Assembly: GCF_030814715.1 (NCBI RefSeq) | Contig: NZ_JAUSVO010000001.1 | Location: forward strand, 434,001-498,000 | DNA length: 64,000 nucleotides | DNA from: Kaistia dalseonensis | GTDB lineage: Bacteria > Pseudomonadota > Alphaproteobacteria > Rhizobiales > Kaistiaceae | Direction: 5' to 3' | In this document: positions 54,849 through 63,550 of the stretch, piece after piece | Layout: each line of letters starts with the position of its first letter | How positions within the stretch are numbered: position 1 is the stretch's first letter | Program-made: the position numbers and the translations under genes | The notes under the pieces: model-generated | The model's database searches: none | What the model was told of the DNA's origin: nothing | The model's input: only the letters and a program-made list of their open reading frames with translations

Positions 54849-55949
54849 ATGCGCATGATGATCGTCGCGGGGCTGATGAGCGGCACGTCGATGGACGGCG
54901 TCGACGGCGCCCTGATCGCGACCGATGGCGAGGAGGTCGAGGCCTTCGGCCCGACGACGTTCCGGCCCTATTCCGACGACGAGCGCGCGGTCCTGCGCGC
55001 GGCACTGGCGCGCGCGACGACGCTCGACGATCGGGCGGCGCGGCCGGACGTCCTCGCGGAGGCCGAGCGCATCATCACCGATGCTCATGCCGAGGCGGTC
55101 GAGGCGCTGCTGGCGCGGGCCGATGTCGATGCCGGCCGCGTCGGGCTGGTGGGCTTCCACGGCCAGACCGTGTTTCATGCGCCGGCGCGGCGACTGACGA
55201 TCCAGATCGGTGACGGCGCCGCGCTCGCGAGGCGCCTCGGCATTCCGGTCGTCTATGATTTTCGCGCCGCCGACGTCGCATCGGGCGGGCAGGGGGCGCC
55301 CTTCGTTCCCGTGTTCCATCGCGCGCTGGTGCGGGCGGCCGGCCTCGCGGGCAATGTCGCCGTGGTCAATATAGGCGGCGTCGGCAATGTGACGCGCATC
55401 GGCGCCGACGGTTCGGTCGTCGCCTTCGATACCGGGCCGGGCAATGCGCTGATCGACGATCTCGTCCATGAGCGCACCGGCGCGGCGATGGACCGGGACG
55501 GGGCGCTATCGAGCGCCGGCACGGTGCAGCTCCAGAGCCTCGCCGAACTCATGGACGATCCCTGGTTCAGCCTGCCGCCGCCGAAATCGCTCGATCGCGA
55601 CGCCTTCTCGCGCCGGCCTGTCGCGCGCCTGTCGACGGCGGATGCGGCTGCGACGCTCGCCGCCTTCACGGCCGAATCGATTGCGCGCGCCGTCGCGCTC
55701 GCCGGTGGCGCCGATCGCATCATCGTCTGCGGCGGCGGTGCCCATAATCCGGCCATTCTCCGCCTGCTCGCCAAGGCGAGCGCGGCCGAGGTCTCCACGG
55801 CCGACGATCTGGGCTGGTCGGGCGATTTCATGGAGGCGCAGGCCTTCGCCTATCTGGCGGCCCGCAGCCTCGCCGGCCTGCCGCTCAGTTTCCCCGAGAC
55901 GACGGGCGTGCCGTATCCGATGCCGGGCGGCGTGCTCGAGCGGCCGTGA
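54849..55949 (+). CDS. anmK: Anhydro-N-acetylmuramic acid kinase
   Basis: A 366-residue sugar kinase that hydrolyses and phosphorylates 1,6-anhydroMurNAc from cell-wall turnover to MurNAc-6-phosphate. GLMSGTSMDGVDGAL (8-22) is the ATP/sugar-binding signature; GFHGQTVFH, VVYDFRAADVASGGQGAPFVPVFH and FDTGPGNALIDD follow, and IVCGGGAHNPAILRLL lies in the C-terminal half. The length is normal. It is divergent from the DAHP synthase/tyrS unit and is the third peptidoglycan-linked function in this part of the window. Start ATG 54849. Confidence 0.96.
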   Translation: MRMMIVAGLMSGTSMDGVDGALIATDGEEVEAFGPTTFRPYSDDERAVLRAALARATTLDDRAARPDVLAEAERIITDAHAEAVEALLARADVDAGRVGLVGFHGQTVFHAPARRLTIQIGDGAALARRLGIPVVYDFRAADVASGGQGAPFVPVFHRALVRAAGLAGNVAVVNIGGVGNVTRIGADGSVVAFDTGPGNALIDDLVHERTGAAMDRDGALSSAGTVQLQSLAELMDDPWFSLPPPKSLDRDAFSRRPVARLSTADAAATLAAFTAESIARAVALAGGADRIIVCGGGAHNPAILRLLAKASAAEVSTADDLGWSGDFMEAQAFAYLAARSLAGLPLSFPETTGVPYPMPGGVLERP

Positions 55950-56033
55950 GCGTGTCCGCACGGGTCCTCTGGCGATTCGCTTACGCCTCGATCATGATCA
56001 TCGCGACGGGGGACGTCTGCTGAGGAGAGACAT

Positions 56034-56672
56034 ATGCCACCGAGGATCATGAAGCTGTTGTTGGCGTTGCTGGTCGGCGTGTTCGTTAATGCGGTCGAAC
56101 CCGCATCGGCGGTTGCCAAGGGCCCGAAGGTCGCGCCACGCGATCCGCAGGTGATCCTGCTCCGGGGCCTCGCCAATGTCTTTTCCTACGGCATGGACGA
56201 CCTGTCGAAGCAGCTTCGCGCCGCGGGAATCGACAGCAAGGTCTATAATCACGCGCAATGGCCCGTGATCGCGCAGGAGATCGCGGAGGCCTATCGCGCC
56301 AGCCCGAAGCGCACGAGGCCCATCATCCTGATCGGCCATTCGCTCGGCGCGAACGCCGTTCTGATCATGGCGAAGCAGTTGAGCGAGTCGGGCATCCCGG
56401 TCGATCTGGTCGTCACATTCGATCCGACGCGCTCCGGCCCGGTCACCGGCGCGGTCCGGCGATACCTCAACCTCTACCAGTCAAACAATGGTTGGGGCGA
56501 ACCATTGGATGTACCGGTCAACAGCAAGCGCGTCGTCAATTCGGATGTTCGCCACCGCAATGACGTCAAAGGCTCGATCGGCCACACGAATATTGAAAAG
56601 AACCAGACGCTCCATCAGGAGGTTGTCGATGAAATCGTCAAGCTCGTCGGAGTCAAGTCTGCGAAATCGTGA
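56034..56672 (+). CDS. Exported serine hydrolase-like protein (alpha/beta fold)
   Basis: A 212-residue protein with a signal peptide (KLLLALLVGVFVNAVEPASA) and the nucleophile elbow IGHSLGANAVLIMA near residue 105, as in lipases and esterases. An Asp candidate follows in VTFDPTRSG and a His is in IGHTNIEKN or TLHQEV. The lid and substrate cannot be inferred. A GAGGAG precedes ATG 56034. The 3' half is less GC-rich than the neighbours. It stands alone between anmK and the porin gene. Confidence 0.7.
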   Translation: MPPRIMKLLLALLVGVFVNAVEPASAVAKGPKVAPRDPQVILLRGLANVFSYGMDDLSKQLRAAGIDSKVYNHAQWPVIAQEIAEAYRASPKRTRPIILIGHSLGANAVLIMAKQLSESGIPVDLVVTFDPTRSGPVTGAVRRYLNLYQSNNGWGEPLDVPVNSKRVVNSDVRHRNDVKGSIGHTNIEKNQTLHQEVVDEIVKLVGVKSAKS

Positions 56673-56863
56673 CGTTGCCGTTTCGTGAGTTGGTTTAGCA
56701 TCAGTAAAATCGGCAGTTATCGCGCATGTATTGTTCGCGGAAATTATGGTTACCAAAACGTTGTGCCGATAACAGCGCCGTGAGTGTTCTGGGGTAGCGG
56801 TCGGGGGTGTGATGCGATTCAGCCACACCTTGTCAAGAACAGTCGGGCCCCGTCTGGAAGGCC

Positions 56864-56891
56864 TTGCACGTTGAACCCGATCGCGTAGATT
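56864..56891 (+). promoter_or_regulatory. Putative promoter of the porin gene
   Basis: TTGCAC (56864-56869) and TAGATT (56886-56891) are 16 bases apart, 60 bases before ATG 56951. Partial consensus only. Confidence 0.35.
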
Positions 56892-56950
56892 TCACTCAGG
56901 TCACTATTCGGGGATGGGCGACCCATATTTGAGTTCAATGGGAGAATCTC

Positions 56951-57604
56951 ATGAAGAATTTCTTGCTTGCCGGCGCTGCGGTTCTGGCTATGACGGGCGC
57001 CGCTTCCGCTGCTGATCTGACGGTTGAGCCGGCTCCGGTCGCTCCGATCGTCAGCCCGGTCTTCGATTGGTCCGGCTTCTACGTCGGCGTTCATGGCGGC
57101 GGCGGCTGGGGCAGCTTCGGCACCTCGCTCGCGAACAGCTTCTTCGACGACGCCTCGGGCGCCTTCGGCGGTGCGCAGATCGGCTACAACTATCAGACCG
57201 GTCCGCTCGTTCTCGGCGTCCAGACCGATATGGCTTTTGCCAACATCAATTCGACCGGCAGCCTGTTCCTGCCGAACGACACCGAGGCCAAGCTGAAGTG
57301 GCTCGGCATGACGACCCTGCGCGCCGGCTATGCGGCTGACACCTGGCTGTTCTACGGCAAGGGCGGCGTGGCTTATGGCGAGCTCGAGGCGGGCATCAGC
57401 TGGCTGAACGCCAGCGCGAGCAGCTGGCAGGTTGGCTGGACCTTGGGTGCTGGCGTCGAGAAGGCGTTCACCAAGAACATCACCGGCTTCCTGGAGTATG
57501 ACTACGTCGATCTCGGCAGCAACAGCATCAACACTTCGCTCGGCAACAGCGACGTGGACTTCACGACCAGCCTGGTCAAGGTCGGCCTGAACTACAAGTT
57601 CTGA
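56951..57604 (+). CDS. Outer-membrane beta-barrel protein (Omp25/31-like porin family)
   Basis: A 217-residue protein. A signal peptide (MKNFLLAGAAVLAMTGAASA) is followed by a barrel domain that starts with DWSGFYVGVHGGGGWG, the hallmark of rhizobial and Brucella Omp25/Omp31 relatives. Alternating strands continue (FGGAQIGYNYQTGPLVLGVQTD, LFYGKGGVAYGELEAG), and the chain ends in VKVGLNYKF, the aromatic C-terminal signature for the BAM machinery. It probably makes an eight-stranded barrel. It has its own promoter and a very strong terminator, as expected for an abundant envelope protein. Confidence 0.9.
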   Translation: MKNFLLAGAAVLAMTGAASAADLTVEPAPVAPIVSPVFDWSGFYVGVHGGGGWGSFGTSLANSFFDDASGAFGGAQIGYNYQTGPLVLGVQTDMAFANINSTGSLFLPNDTEAKLKWLGMTTLRAGYAADTWLFYGKGGVAYGELEAGISWLNASASSWQVGWTLGAGVEKAFTKNITGFLEYDYVDLGSNSINTSLGNSDVDFTTSLVKVGLNYKF

Positions 57605-57625
57605 TTGCTGCTCCCATCTGGACGG

Positions 57626-57657
57626 AAAAGGCCTCGCCTCGTGCGAGGCCTTTTTTT
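57626..57657 (+). terminator. Terminator of the porin gene
   Basis: AAAAGGCCTCGC (57626-57637) pairs with GCGAGGCCTTTT (57643-57654), five-base loop, inside a run of seven Ts. Confidence 0.95.
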
Positions 57658-57703
57658 GCTGCGTGCCGAGCGTCGCGGCCGTTTTCTGGCGTCTTGGCGG
57701 CCA

Positions 57704-57806
57704 GAGCGTTTCCGAGCGAAGTGGAATGCGGTTCGCGTGGAGGAAACGCGACCAACCAAAGAGCTGGAGCTATCCATCGATTCAAAGAAACGATGGATAG
57801 CTCCAG
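57704..57806. repeat. Composite palindromic intergenic repeat
   Basis: GCGTTTCC (57706-57713) and GGAAACGC (57742-57749) form an outer pair. 57764-57779 and 57791-57806 form a perfect 16-bp inverted repeat with an 11-base loop (CTGGAGCTATCCATCG and its complement). The sequence resembles an intergenic repeat seen many times in Rhizobiales genomes, which is recalled rather than searched. Confidence 0.7.
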
Positions 57807-57891
57807 AACGGCAAACTATCGCCGGAATCATGGCGCCCTATGCAGGGGCGGTCGTTCGGAACCGCCCTGATCTTCGAAGGAATCGCGTCTG

Positions 57892-59769
57892 ATGATCGAG
57901 AGCATGAACCTCGCCATTCTGGTAGGTTCATTGCTGATTGCGGTTGCGGTCTTCACCTCCCTCTTCTCGACGCGATTCGGCGCGCCGTTGCTGCTCGTCT
58001 TCCTGATTCTCGGCCTGATCGCGGGCGAGGACGGGCTCGGAATCCGGTTCGACAATGGCCGCGTCGCCTATTTCATCGGCTCGATCGCGCTTGCCATCAT
58101 CCTGTTCGAGAGCGGATTCGAGACAAAGCTCTCCTCATTCCGAACGGCGGCCCTTCCCGCGCTGACGCTTGCGACGGCCGGCGTGCTGATCACGGCCGGC
58201 ATTGTCGGGCTGTCGGCCTGGCTGTTCTTCCGCTGGACATGGGTGCAGTCCTTCCTGCTCGGCACCATCGTTGCCTCGACCGATGCGGCGGCGGTGTTCT
58301 TCCTGCTGCGGGTCGGCGGCATCTCGCTACGTGATCGCGTGCGATCATCGCTCGAGGTCGAATCGGGCTCCAACGACCCGATGGCGATTTTCCTGACCAT
58401 CGCGCTGGTCGGCGTCGCGTCGGCTGCGAGCGTGTCGGCCGAAAGCGAGGCGGTGCTCAGCCTCGTGCGCTCCTTCTTCATCCAGATCGGTCTCGGCACG
58501 ATCTTCGGCCTCGTCGGCGGCTATGTGATCGTGCGGATCGTCAACCGCGTCGAGCTGGAGCCGGCTCTCTATCCGATCGTCGTGCTCGCCATGGCGCTCG
58601 CGCTCTTCGCGGCGACCGGCATGCTGCAGGCGAGCGGCTTTCTCGCCGTCTATGTGGCGGGCCTGATCTGCGGCAACGCGCATCTGAAGCAGATCCTGGC
58701 GCTTCGACGCTTCCTGCAGGGCATGAGCTGGCTGGCGCAGATCGCGATGTTCCTGACGCTCGGTCTGCTCGCAACGCCGACCGCGTTTGGCGACGTGCTG
58801 GTTCCCGCGCTCCTGACCGCCTTTGTGCTCATCTTCCTGGCACGGCCGATCGCTGTCTGGCTCTGCCTCGCCCCGTTCGGCTTCTCGCGTAACGAGACGG
58901 CCTTCGTCGCCTGGGTCGGCCTGCGTGGGGCGGTCTCGATCCTGCTCGCGATCCTGCCCATGATCGGCGGGGTCCCGCACGGGCAGGCGATGTTCAACGT
59001 GGCTTTCATCGTCGTGCTCTGCTCGCTGGTGCTGCAGGGCTGGACGATCGGTCCCGTCGCGCGCTGGCTGCGCCTCGTCGTGCCAGCGCGTTATGGCCCG
59101 GTCGATCGCATCGAGCTCGAACTGCCGGGCAAGGGCGACCATGAGGTCGTTGCTTATCGTGTCGGCGCCGAGAGCGCCGTCGGGCGGGGCCGCCGCATCC
59201 CGCGCTGGGCCCGTCCGTCACTGATCCTGCGCCATGGCCGCTCGCTGCGCTATGAGACGGCCGGGCCGCTCGAAATCGGCGATCAGGTCTATATCGTGAC
59301 GGCGACGGAGAATGTGCGCCTGCTCGACCAGCTCTTTGCCCGACCGGCCGAATCGGCCGACGATTCGGCGCTGTTCGGCGATTTCGTGCTGGCGCCGAAT
59401 GCGCGCATGGCGGATCTCGCCGCGGTCTATGGCTTCGTGCTGCCGCGCGAGGCCGAGACGCAGACGGCGGCTGGCCTGCTCAAATCGGCGCTCGACGGCA
59501 ATATCGAGGAGGGCGACCGCGTCGCCTGCGGCCCGGTCGATCTGATCGTGCGGCGTCTCAATGATGATGACGAGGTGGCCGAGGTCGGCCTCGCGCTTGA
59601 GCGCCGCGAAGGACCCCGCAAGCTGCCCTTGTTCCAGAACCGGCGCGAGATCATGGAATATCTGCGCGAGCGCCGCATTCGCAAGACCGCAGCCCGCGCC
59701 GCCGCCCTGGCCGCGGCCGTCACGACCCTGCCGGTCGAGGATGAGGGCGAGGGACAGAAAGGCCGTTAA
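57892..59769 (+). CDS. Potassium/proton antiporter (CPA1, NhaP2/CvrA-like)
   Basis: A 625-residue protein with about 12-13 transmembrane helices (residues 8-385) of the CPA1 fold. GTIVASTDAAAVF and SLEVESGSNDPMAIFL carry the ion-binding Asp residues, and WVGLRGAVSILLAIL the conserved Arg. A cytoplasmic C-terminus contains a TrkA-C-like domain (about 405-480) and a CorC_HlyC-like domain. NhaP2/CvrA proteins export K+ in exchange for H+ and help with osmotic and pH balance. Start ATG 57892 is close to a repeat element. Confidence 0.9.
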   Translation: MIESMNLAILVGSLLIAVAVFTSLFSTRFGAPLLLVFLILGLIAGEDGLGIRFDNGRVAYFIGSIALAIILFESGFETKLSSFRTAALPALTLATAGVLITAGIVGLSAWLFFRWTWVQSFLLGTIVASTDAAAVFFLLRVGGISLRDRVRSSLEVESGSNDPMAIFLTIALVGVASAASVSAESEAVLSLVRSFFIQIGLGTIFGLVGGYVIVRIVNRVELEPALYPIVVLAMALALFAATGMLQASGFLAVYVAGLICGNAHLKQILALRRFLQGMSWLAQIAMFLTLGLLATPTAFGDVLVPALLTAFVLIFLARPIAVWLCLAPFGFSRNETAFVAWVGLRGAVSILLAILPMIGGVPHGQAMFNVAFIVVLCSLVLQGWTIGPVARWLRLVVPARYGPVDRIELELPGKGDHEVVAYRVGAESAVGRGRRIPRWARPSLILRHGRSLRYETAGPLEIGDQVYIVTATENVRLLDQLFARPAESADDSALFGDFVLAPNARMADLAAVYGFVLPREAETQTAAGLLKSALDGNIEEGDRVACGPVDLIVRRLNDDDEVAEVGLALERREGPRKLPLFQNRREIMEYLRERRIRKTAARAAALAAAVTTLPVEDEGEGQKGR

Positions 59770-59787
59770 GGCGTTTCAAGCTGACCG

Positions 59788-60387
59788 CTATGCGCGTGCC
59801 GCTCTGCGGAAATGAACGGCGAGCAGCGCCATGGCGAGCGGGAACGTCACCAGCCAGAGCGCGCCGATCGCGATCAGCGCGGGATAGGCTGTCTGCAGGA
59901 TGAGGAACGGCGCGATGAGCCCGTTCGCAATGAAAACGACGGCGAGCGGCCGGTTCTCTGTCACGGCGCCGGCGGCGAAGAGCGTGGCGAGGCTCATCAG
60001 CGTATAACCGAGCAGGTCGACCGCCGTCAGGGGATTGCCGGTCGCGCAGCACGAGAACAGCCGGGCTATGTCCGAGCCGCCAGCGAGCTTGGCCGGAATG
60101 ACCGCGGCGAGCTGGATCACATAGACGATGCTGACCAGCACCGCATAATGGAGCGCGAGCACGAGCCCGGCGAGGCTCCAGATCCGTCGCTCCGGCCGCG
60201 TCGCCTCATAGAGCGCCGCCGAAGCGAGCACGAAGCTCGGCGCCAGAGCGAGCGAGGGCAGGAAGATCAGGATCTCGTCGAGCGGAAAGGTGAGCCAGCC
60301 CACGACTTGCAGAATCTGCGGCACGCCATAGGCGAGCGCGAAGAACATCGCCGCGATGGAAGCCCAGAAGCCGAACCGTGCCGTCAT
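59788..60387 (-). CDS. Six- or seven-helix membrane protein, unknown
   Basis: A 199-residue integral membrane protein with hydrophobic segments at about 7-30, 38-60, 70-95, 125-150 and 155-190. CCATGNP near residue 113 contains two adjacent Cys. No family could be named with confidence. AAGGGA stands nine bases before ATG 60387. It is convergent with the antiporter gene, with 18 bases between the stops. Confidence 0.65.
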   Translation of the reverse strand: MTARFGFWASIAAMFFALAYGVPQILQVVGWLTFPLDEILIFLPSLALAPSFVLASAALYEATRPERRIWSLAGLVLALHYAVLVSIVYVIQLAAVIPAKLAGGSDIARLFSCCATGNPLTAVDLLGYTLMSLATLFAAGAVTENRPLAVVFIANGLIAPFLILQTAYPALIAIGALWLVTFPLAMALLAVHFRRAARA

Positions 60388-60496
60388 GCCCAACATCCCC
60401 TTTTTCGCGAGGATCGGACAAAACGCAACGTTCGCCTTGATCTCGCGCAAGTTGAATCCCTGCCGGTGAGCCGCCACGCGATCCGCTGCGCCCGGG

Positions 60497-60534
60497 CGAT
60501 CACGCGGCTTCGGTCGTCGCCTTGATGCACTTGT
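60497..60534. repeat. Fragment matching the 3' end of the 62.7-kb hydrolase gene
   Basis: 60497-60534 matches 62660-62697 at about 35 of 38 bases in the same orientation. The second copy encodes the last residues and stop of the alpha/beta hydrolase (KRIKAITEAA); the first would read KCIKATTEAA plus stop. The HlyD and FUSC genes lie between the copies. Confidence 0.7.
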
Positions 60535-60644
60535 GCCTCCAGCCCCCGCATGGGATGTCGTCAACAAGGGCGGCTGGCGGCGAAGTCCCGCCGTCCTCAT
60601 GGTTGTATCAAAGGGGCGGCCCGGCATGGGTCTGAGGGTGTGTC

Positions 60645-61625
60645 ATGCTCAACCGGCTGTTGCGGCATCCCGTTCGGATCGTTCTGGCGACGATTGTGCT
60701 GCTCTTCCTGCTCTATGAGGCCAGCGTCACGTTCTTCGCCTATTCGGGCGATGCCTATGTCACCGGCGACGTGGTCGTGCTTTCCGCGCAGGTCGCCGGG
60801 CCGATCGCCGGCCTCTCCGTCGCCGATAATGCCGTCGTGGCGGCGGGCGACCCGCTCTTTGCGATCCATCCGACACCCTACCAGCTGGCGGTTCAGCAGG
60901 CCGAAGCGACCCTGGCGCAGGCCAAGGCGGATCTCGCCGTCGTCAATGACGATGTGGCGGCAGCAGAGGCGTCACTCCGCTCGGCAAGCGCCGTCGACCA
61001 GGATGCGCAGGCGGCGCTCCGTCGCTCCAGGAATCTGTCGCAGGATGGCGAGGCGACCGATGCGAGCCTCGACAATGCCGTCCGCGATGCGGCGAAATCG
61101 AGCGCCGGCGTCCTGATCGCGCAGGCGAACCTGACCGCCTCCAGCAGTCGTGTCGCCGCCGCCATTGCGGCGATCGCGACCAGCGAAGCCGCGCTCGCCA
61201 AGGCGCGATACGACCTGTCCAAGACTGCGATCGCGGCGCCGGTTCCGGGACGCGTGGCGCCTTTCAGGGCGCGCAAGGGCGATTATCTGCAGGTCGGTTC
61301 CGAGGTGATGGCCGTCGTGACCGACTCGAACCGGCGCATCATCGCCAATGTCGCCGAACGGCATCTGTCGCATATCCGGCCCGGGCAAAAGGTGTGGGTG
61401 ACGCTCGGCTCCGATCCCTGGTCGATCCACGATGCGCATGTCGTCAGCGTCGGTGCCGGCGTCGCGCGCCAGCCGGGTGCCCAGAATGTCGTGCCCTATA
61501 TTGCGCCGACGACCGATTGGGTCCGCATTCCGCAGCGCTTTCCAGTCGAGATCGCGCTCGACGACTGGCCTGCGACGCTGCCCTATCACCTCGGCGCCGA
61601 TGCGCGCGTGCTGATCCGGTTCTGA
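60645..61625 (+). CDS. HlyD-family membrane fusion protein (EmrA/AaeA-like)
   Basis: A 326-residue periplasmic adaptor. One N-terminal helix (10-32) anchors it. YVTGDVVVLSAQVAGPIAGL starts the biotinyl-lipoyl half-domain, a coiled-coil hairpin (about 85-190) reaches toward an outer-membrane channel, and the second half-domain is AIAAPVPGRVAP. It should work with the FUSC protein that begins three bases after its stop, as AaeA does with AaeB, in export of aromatic acids or other weak acids. No outer-membrane channel gene is adjacent. Confidence 0.9.
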   Translation: MLNRLLRHPVRIVLATIVLLFLLYEASVTFFAYSGDAYVTGDVVVLSAQVAGPIAGLSVADNAVVAAGDPLFAIHPTPYQLAVQQAEATLAQAKADLAVVNDDVAAAEASLRSASAVDQDAQAALRRSRNLSQDGEATDASLDNAVRDAAKSSAGVLIAQANLTASSSRVAAAIAAIATSEAALAKARYDLSKTAIAAPVPGRVAPFRARKGDYLQVGSEVMAVVTDSNRRIIANVAERHLSHIRPGQKVWVTLGSDPWSIHDAHVVSVGAGVARQPGAQNVVPYIAPTTDWVRIPQRFPVEIALDDWPATLPYHLGADARVLIRF

Positions 61626-61627
61626 TC

Positions 61628-62650
61628 ATGAGCGAGGTCGATCGTCAGGCACTGGCGACCACCATCGGCGTCGTCGCGGCGATCTTCGTCGCACTGGCGG
61701 CCAATCTCGAGCAGCCGTTCTGGGCCGGCATCAGCGCGCTCATCATCAGCAATGTCGATCGGACGGAGCTCTTCACCAAGGGCGTCCTGCGAATCCTGGG
61801 AACGATCGCAGGCGTCGTCAGTGGCTATTTCATTTCGCTCGTGATCGGCGGGCAGCCCCTGATCCAGGCCGTGCTGCTGATGGCAGTCGCGGGCGGCGGC
61901 ACCTATGCGCGCCAGCGCAGCCGCTACGGCTATGTCTGGTTCTACGGTGCGTTGACCTTCCTGCTCGTGCTGGTCTGCAGCATGACGACGCCGGAACAGC
62001 TCTACGCCTTCGCCCATTACCGCTGCTACGAGATCATCATCGGCGTTCTGGCCGCAACCATCGCCGGCTTCGCGCTCGGGCCCAAGGCGGGACAATTGCC
62101 GGACGGTGTGCGGGCTCATCCGAGCAACGTCACCGTCGAGGCCGCGGGGCGCTATGCCTTCGCCGCCGCCGTCGGCGCGCTCGTCCTCGTGCTGGTCTGG
62201 TCGCTGTTCGGCCTGCCGGCGCTGACGCAGGTGCTGGCATCGAGCCTGGTCGTGGTCGATATCGACCCGAGGGCGACGCGAAAGCGCGGCCTTCAGCGCA
62301 TTCTGGGCTGTCTGATCGGCGGCGGGGCTGGGCTCGTCATCATCGGCATCAACGCCGATGTCATGCTCTGGTGGGTGACCACGCTGTCGCTGGGCATCTT
62401 CCTGTCGGCGCGGGTCCATCTCGGTCCGTCGCCGAACGCCTATGTCGGAACGCAGTCGGCCGTGGCCCTGCTGGTCACCATGGTCGGCAGCGGGCCGCCG
62501 GACAGCATCGCACCGGCGTTCGACCGCCTTGTGGGCATCGCGCTCGGCGTGGCGCTGATGAGCCTTGTCGTCTGGATGCTGGAACAGCGAAACATGCCCG
62601 AAACGCCCTCGTCCGTGCCGGCGGGTGAGCACGGCACGGAAGGGCGCTGA
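61628..62650 (+). CDS. FUSC-family (AaeB/aromatic acid exporter-like) membrane protein
   Basis: A 340-residue membrane protein with ten or so helices in two groups. The opening RQALATTIGVVAAIFVALAANLEQPFWAGISALIISN is the typical first hairpin of the FUSC family, and KGVLRILGTIAGVVSGYF and RKRGLQRILGCLIGGGAGL are the repeated inner motifs. It lacks the large soluble domain of E. coli AaeB (about 650 residues), so it is a short form. The start lies three bases after the HlyD stop, clearly one operon. Substrate unknown. Confidence 0.88.
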   Translation: MSEVDRQALATTIGVVAAIFVALAANLEQPFWAGISALIISNVDRTELFTKGVLRILGTIAGVVSGYFISLVIGGQPLIQAVLLMAVAGGGTYARQRSRYGYVWFYGALTFLLVLVCSMTTPEQLYAFAHYRCYEIIIGVLAATIAGFALGPKAGQLPDGVRAHPSNVTVEAAGRYAFAAAVGALVLVLVWSLFGLPALTQVLASSLVVVDIDPRATRKRGLQRILGCLIGGGAGLVIIGINADVMLWWVTTLSLGIFLSARVHLGPSPNAYVGTQSAVALLVTMVGSGPPDSIAPAFDRLVGIALGVALMSLVVWMLEQRNMPETPSSVPAGEHGTEGR

Positions 62651-62662
62651 GGGGCCGGCCGA

Positions 62663-63319
62663 TCACGCGGCTTCGGTGATCGCCTTGATGCGCTTGTCGA
62701 CATAGGCACCGCAAATGTCGATCAGCGGCTCGACCTGCTGGTCGAAGAAGTGGTTGGCGCCGGGCATGATCGTCTGCTCGACAGTGATGCCCTTCTGCGT
62801 CTTCAGCTTGTCGACGAGGGTTTGCACGTCCTTCGGCGGTGCGACCTTGTCCTGATCGCCATGGATGATCAGGCCGGAGGACGGGCAGGGCGCCAGGAAC
62901 GAGAAATCATAGAGGTTGGCCTGCGGCGCGATCGAGATGAAACCCTCGATCTCGGGGCGGCGCATCAGAAGCTGCATGCCGATCCAGGAGCCGAACGAGA
63001 AACCGGCCACCCAGCAGGCGCGCGCGTCGGGATGGATCGTCTGCACCCAGTCGAGCGCCGACGCCGCATCCGAAAGCTCACCCTCGCCATGGTCGAATTC
63101 GCCCTGGCTGCGGCCGACACCGCGGAAATTGAACCGCAGGACGGCGAAGCCACGCTTCGCGAACATGTAGAACAGCTGATAGGTGATCGCATTGTTCATC
63201 GTGCCGCCGAATTGCGGATGCGGATGAAGAATGATGGCGATCGGACCGTTCTTTTCCTTCGAGGGCTGGAAGCGTCCCTCGATGCGGCCGGCGGGGCCGG
63301 TAAAGATAACCTCGGGCAT
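62663..63319 (-). CDS. Alpha/beta hydrolase
   Basis: A 218-residue cytosolic hydrolase without a signal peptide. ILHPHPQFGGTMNN holds the oxyanion region, the nucleophile is Ser108 in AGFSFGSWIG, the acid is probably Asp155 or Asp157 in HGDQDKVAP, and the His is H190 in GANHFFD. Its place directly beside a cysteine desulfurase/suf cluster is conserved in many Rhizobiales, but no function is established. It shares the divergent, iron-responsive region 63320-63550 with the desulfurase gene. A remnant of its last codons lies at 60497-60534. Confidence 0.88.
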   Translation of the reverse strand: MPEVIFTGPAGRIEGRFQPSKEKNGPIAIILHPHPQFGGTMNNAITYQLFYMFAKRGFAVLRFNFRGVGRSQGEFDHGEGELSDAASALDWVQTIHPDARACWVAGFSFGSWIGMQLLMRRPEIEGFISIAPQANLYDFSFLAPCPSSGLIIHGDQDKVAPPKDVQTLVDKLKTQKGITVEQTIMPGANHFFDQQVEPLIDICGAYVDKRIKAITEAA

Positions 63320-63386
63320 GGCGTCCTTGGACCTCTGGACCTGTTCCGAACCCGCGAAACCGCCTATATGCAGGCCGAGCCGAACT

Positions 63387-63401
63387 TGACTCTGAGCTTC
63401 A
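63387..63401 (+). promoter_or_regulatory. RirA-type iron-rhodo box
   Basis: TGA, nine bases, TCA at 63387-63401, the core of the iron-responsive operator bound by RirA in Rhizobiales. Position between divergent genes, 150 bases before the desulfurase start. The motif is short and could arise by chance; the adjacent Irr box raises its credibility. Confidence 0.5.
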
Positions 63402-63416
63402 GGGTTTCTAGAACAC

Positions 63417-63433
63417 TTTAGAATTATTCGAAA
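63417..63433 (+). promoter_or_regulatory. Irr iron-control element (ICE box)
   Basis: TTTAGAA, three bases, TTCGAAA at 63417-63433 matches the ICE consensus TTTAGAA-N3-TTCTAAA at 13 of 14 defined positions. Irr acts through ICE boxes in Rhizobiales, and suf clusters are known members of that regulon. Confidence 0.65.
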
Positions 63434-63550
63434 TCGGGGCGGGATGTCATCCAGCCTGTGAGCGGGCCTTGTAGCATGGGGCAGGGTCTCGATTTCAAGC
63501 ATAATGCGACATGGATCTGAACATCGGCGTTCAGATGGAGCTCGAAAGTC

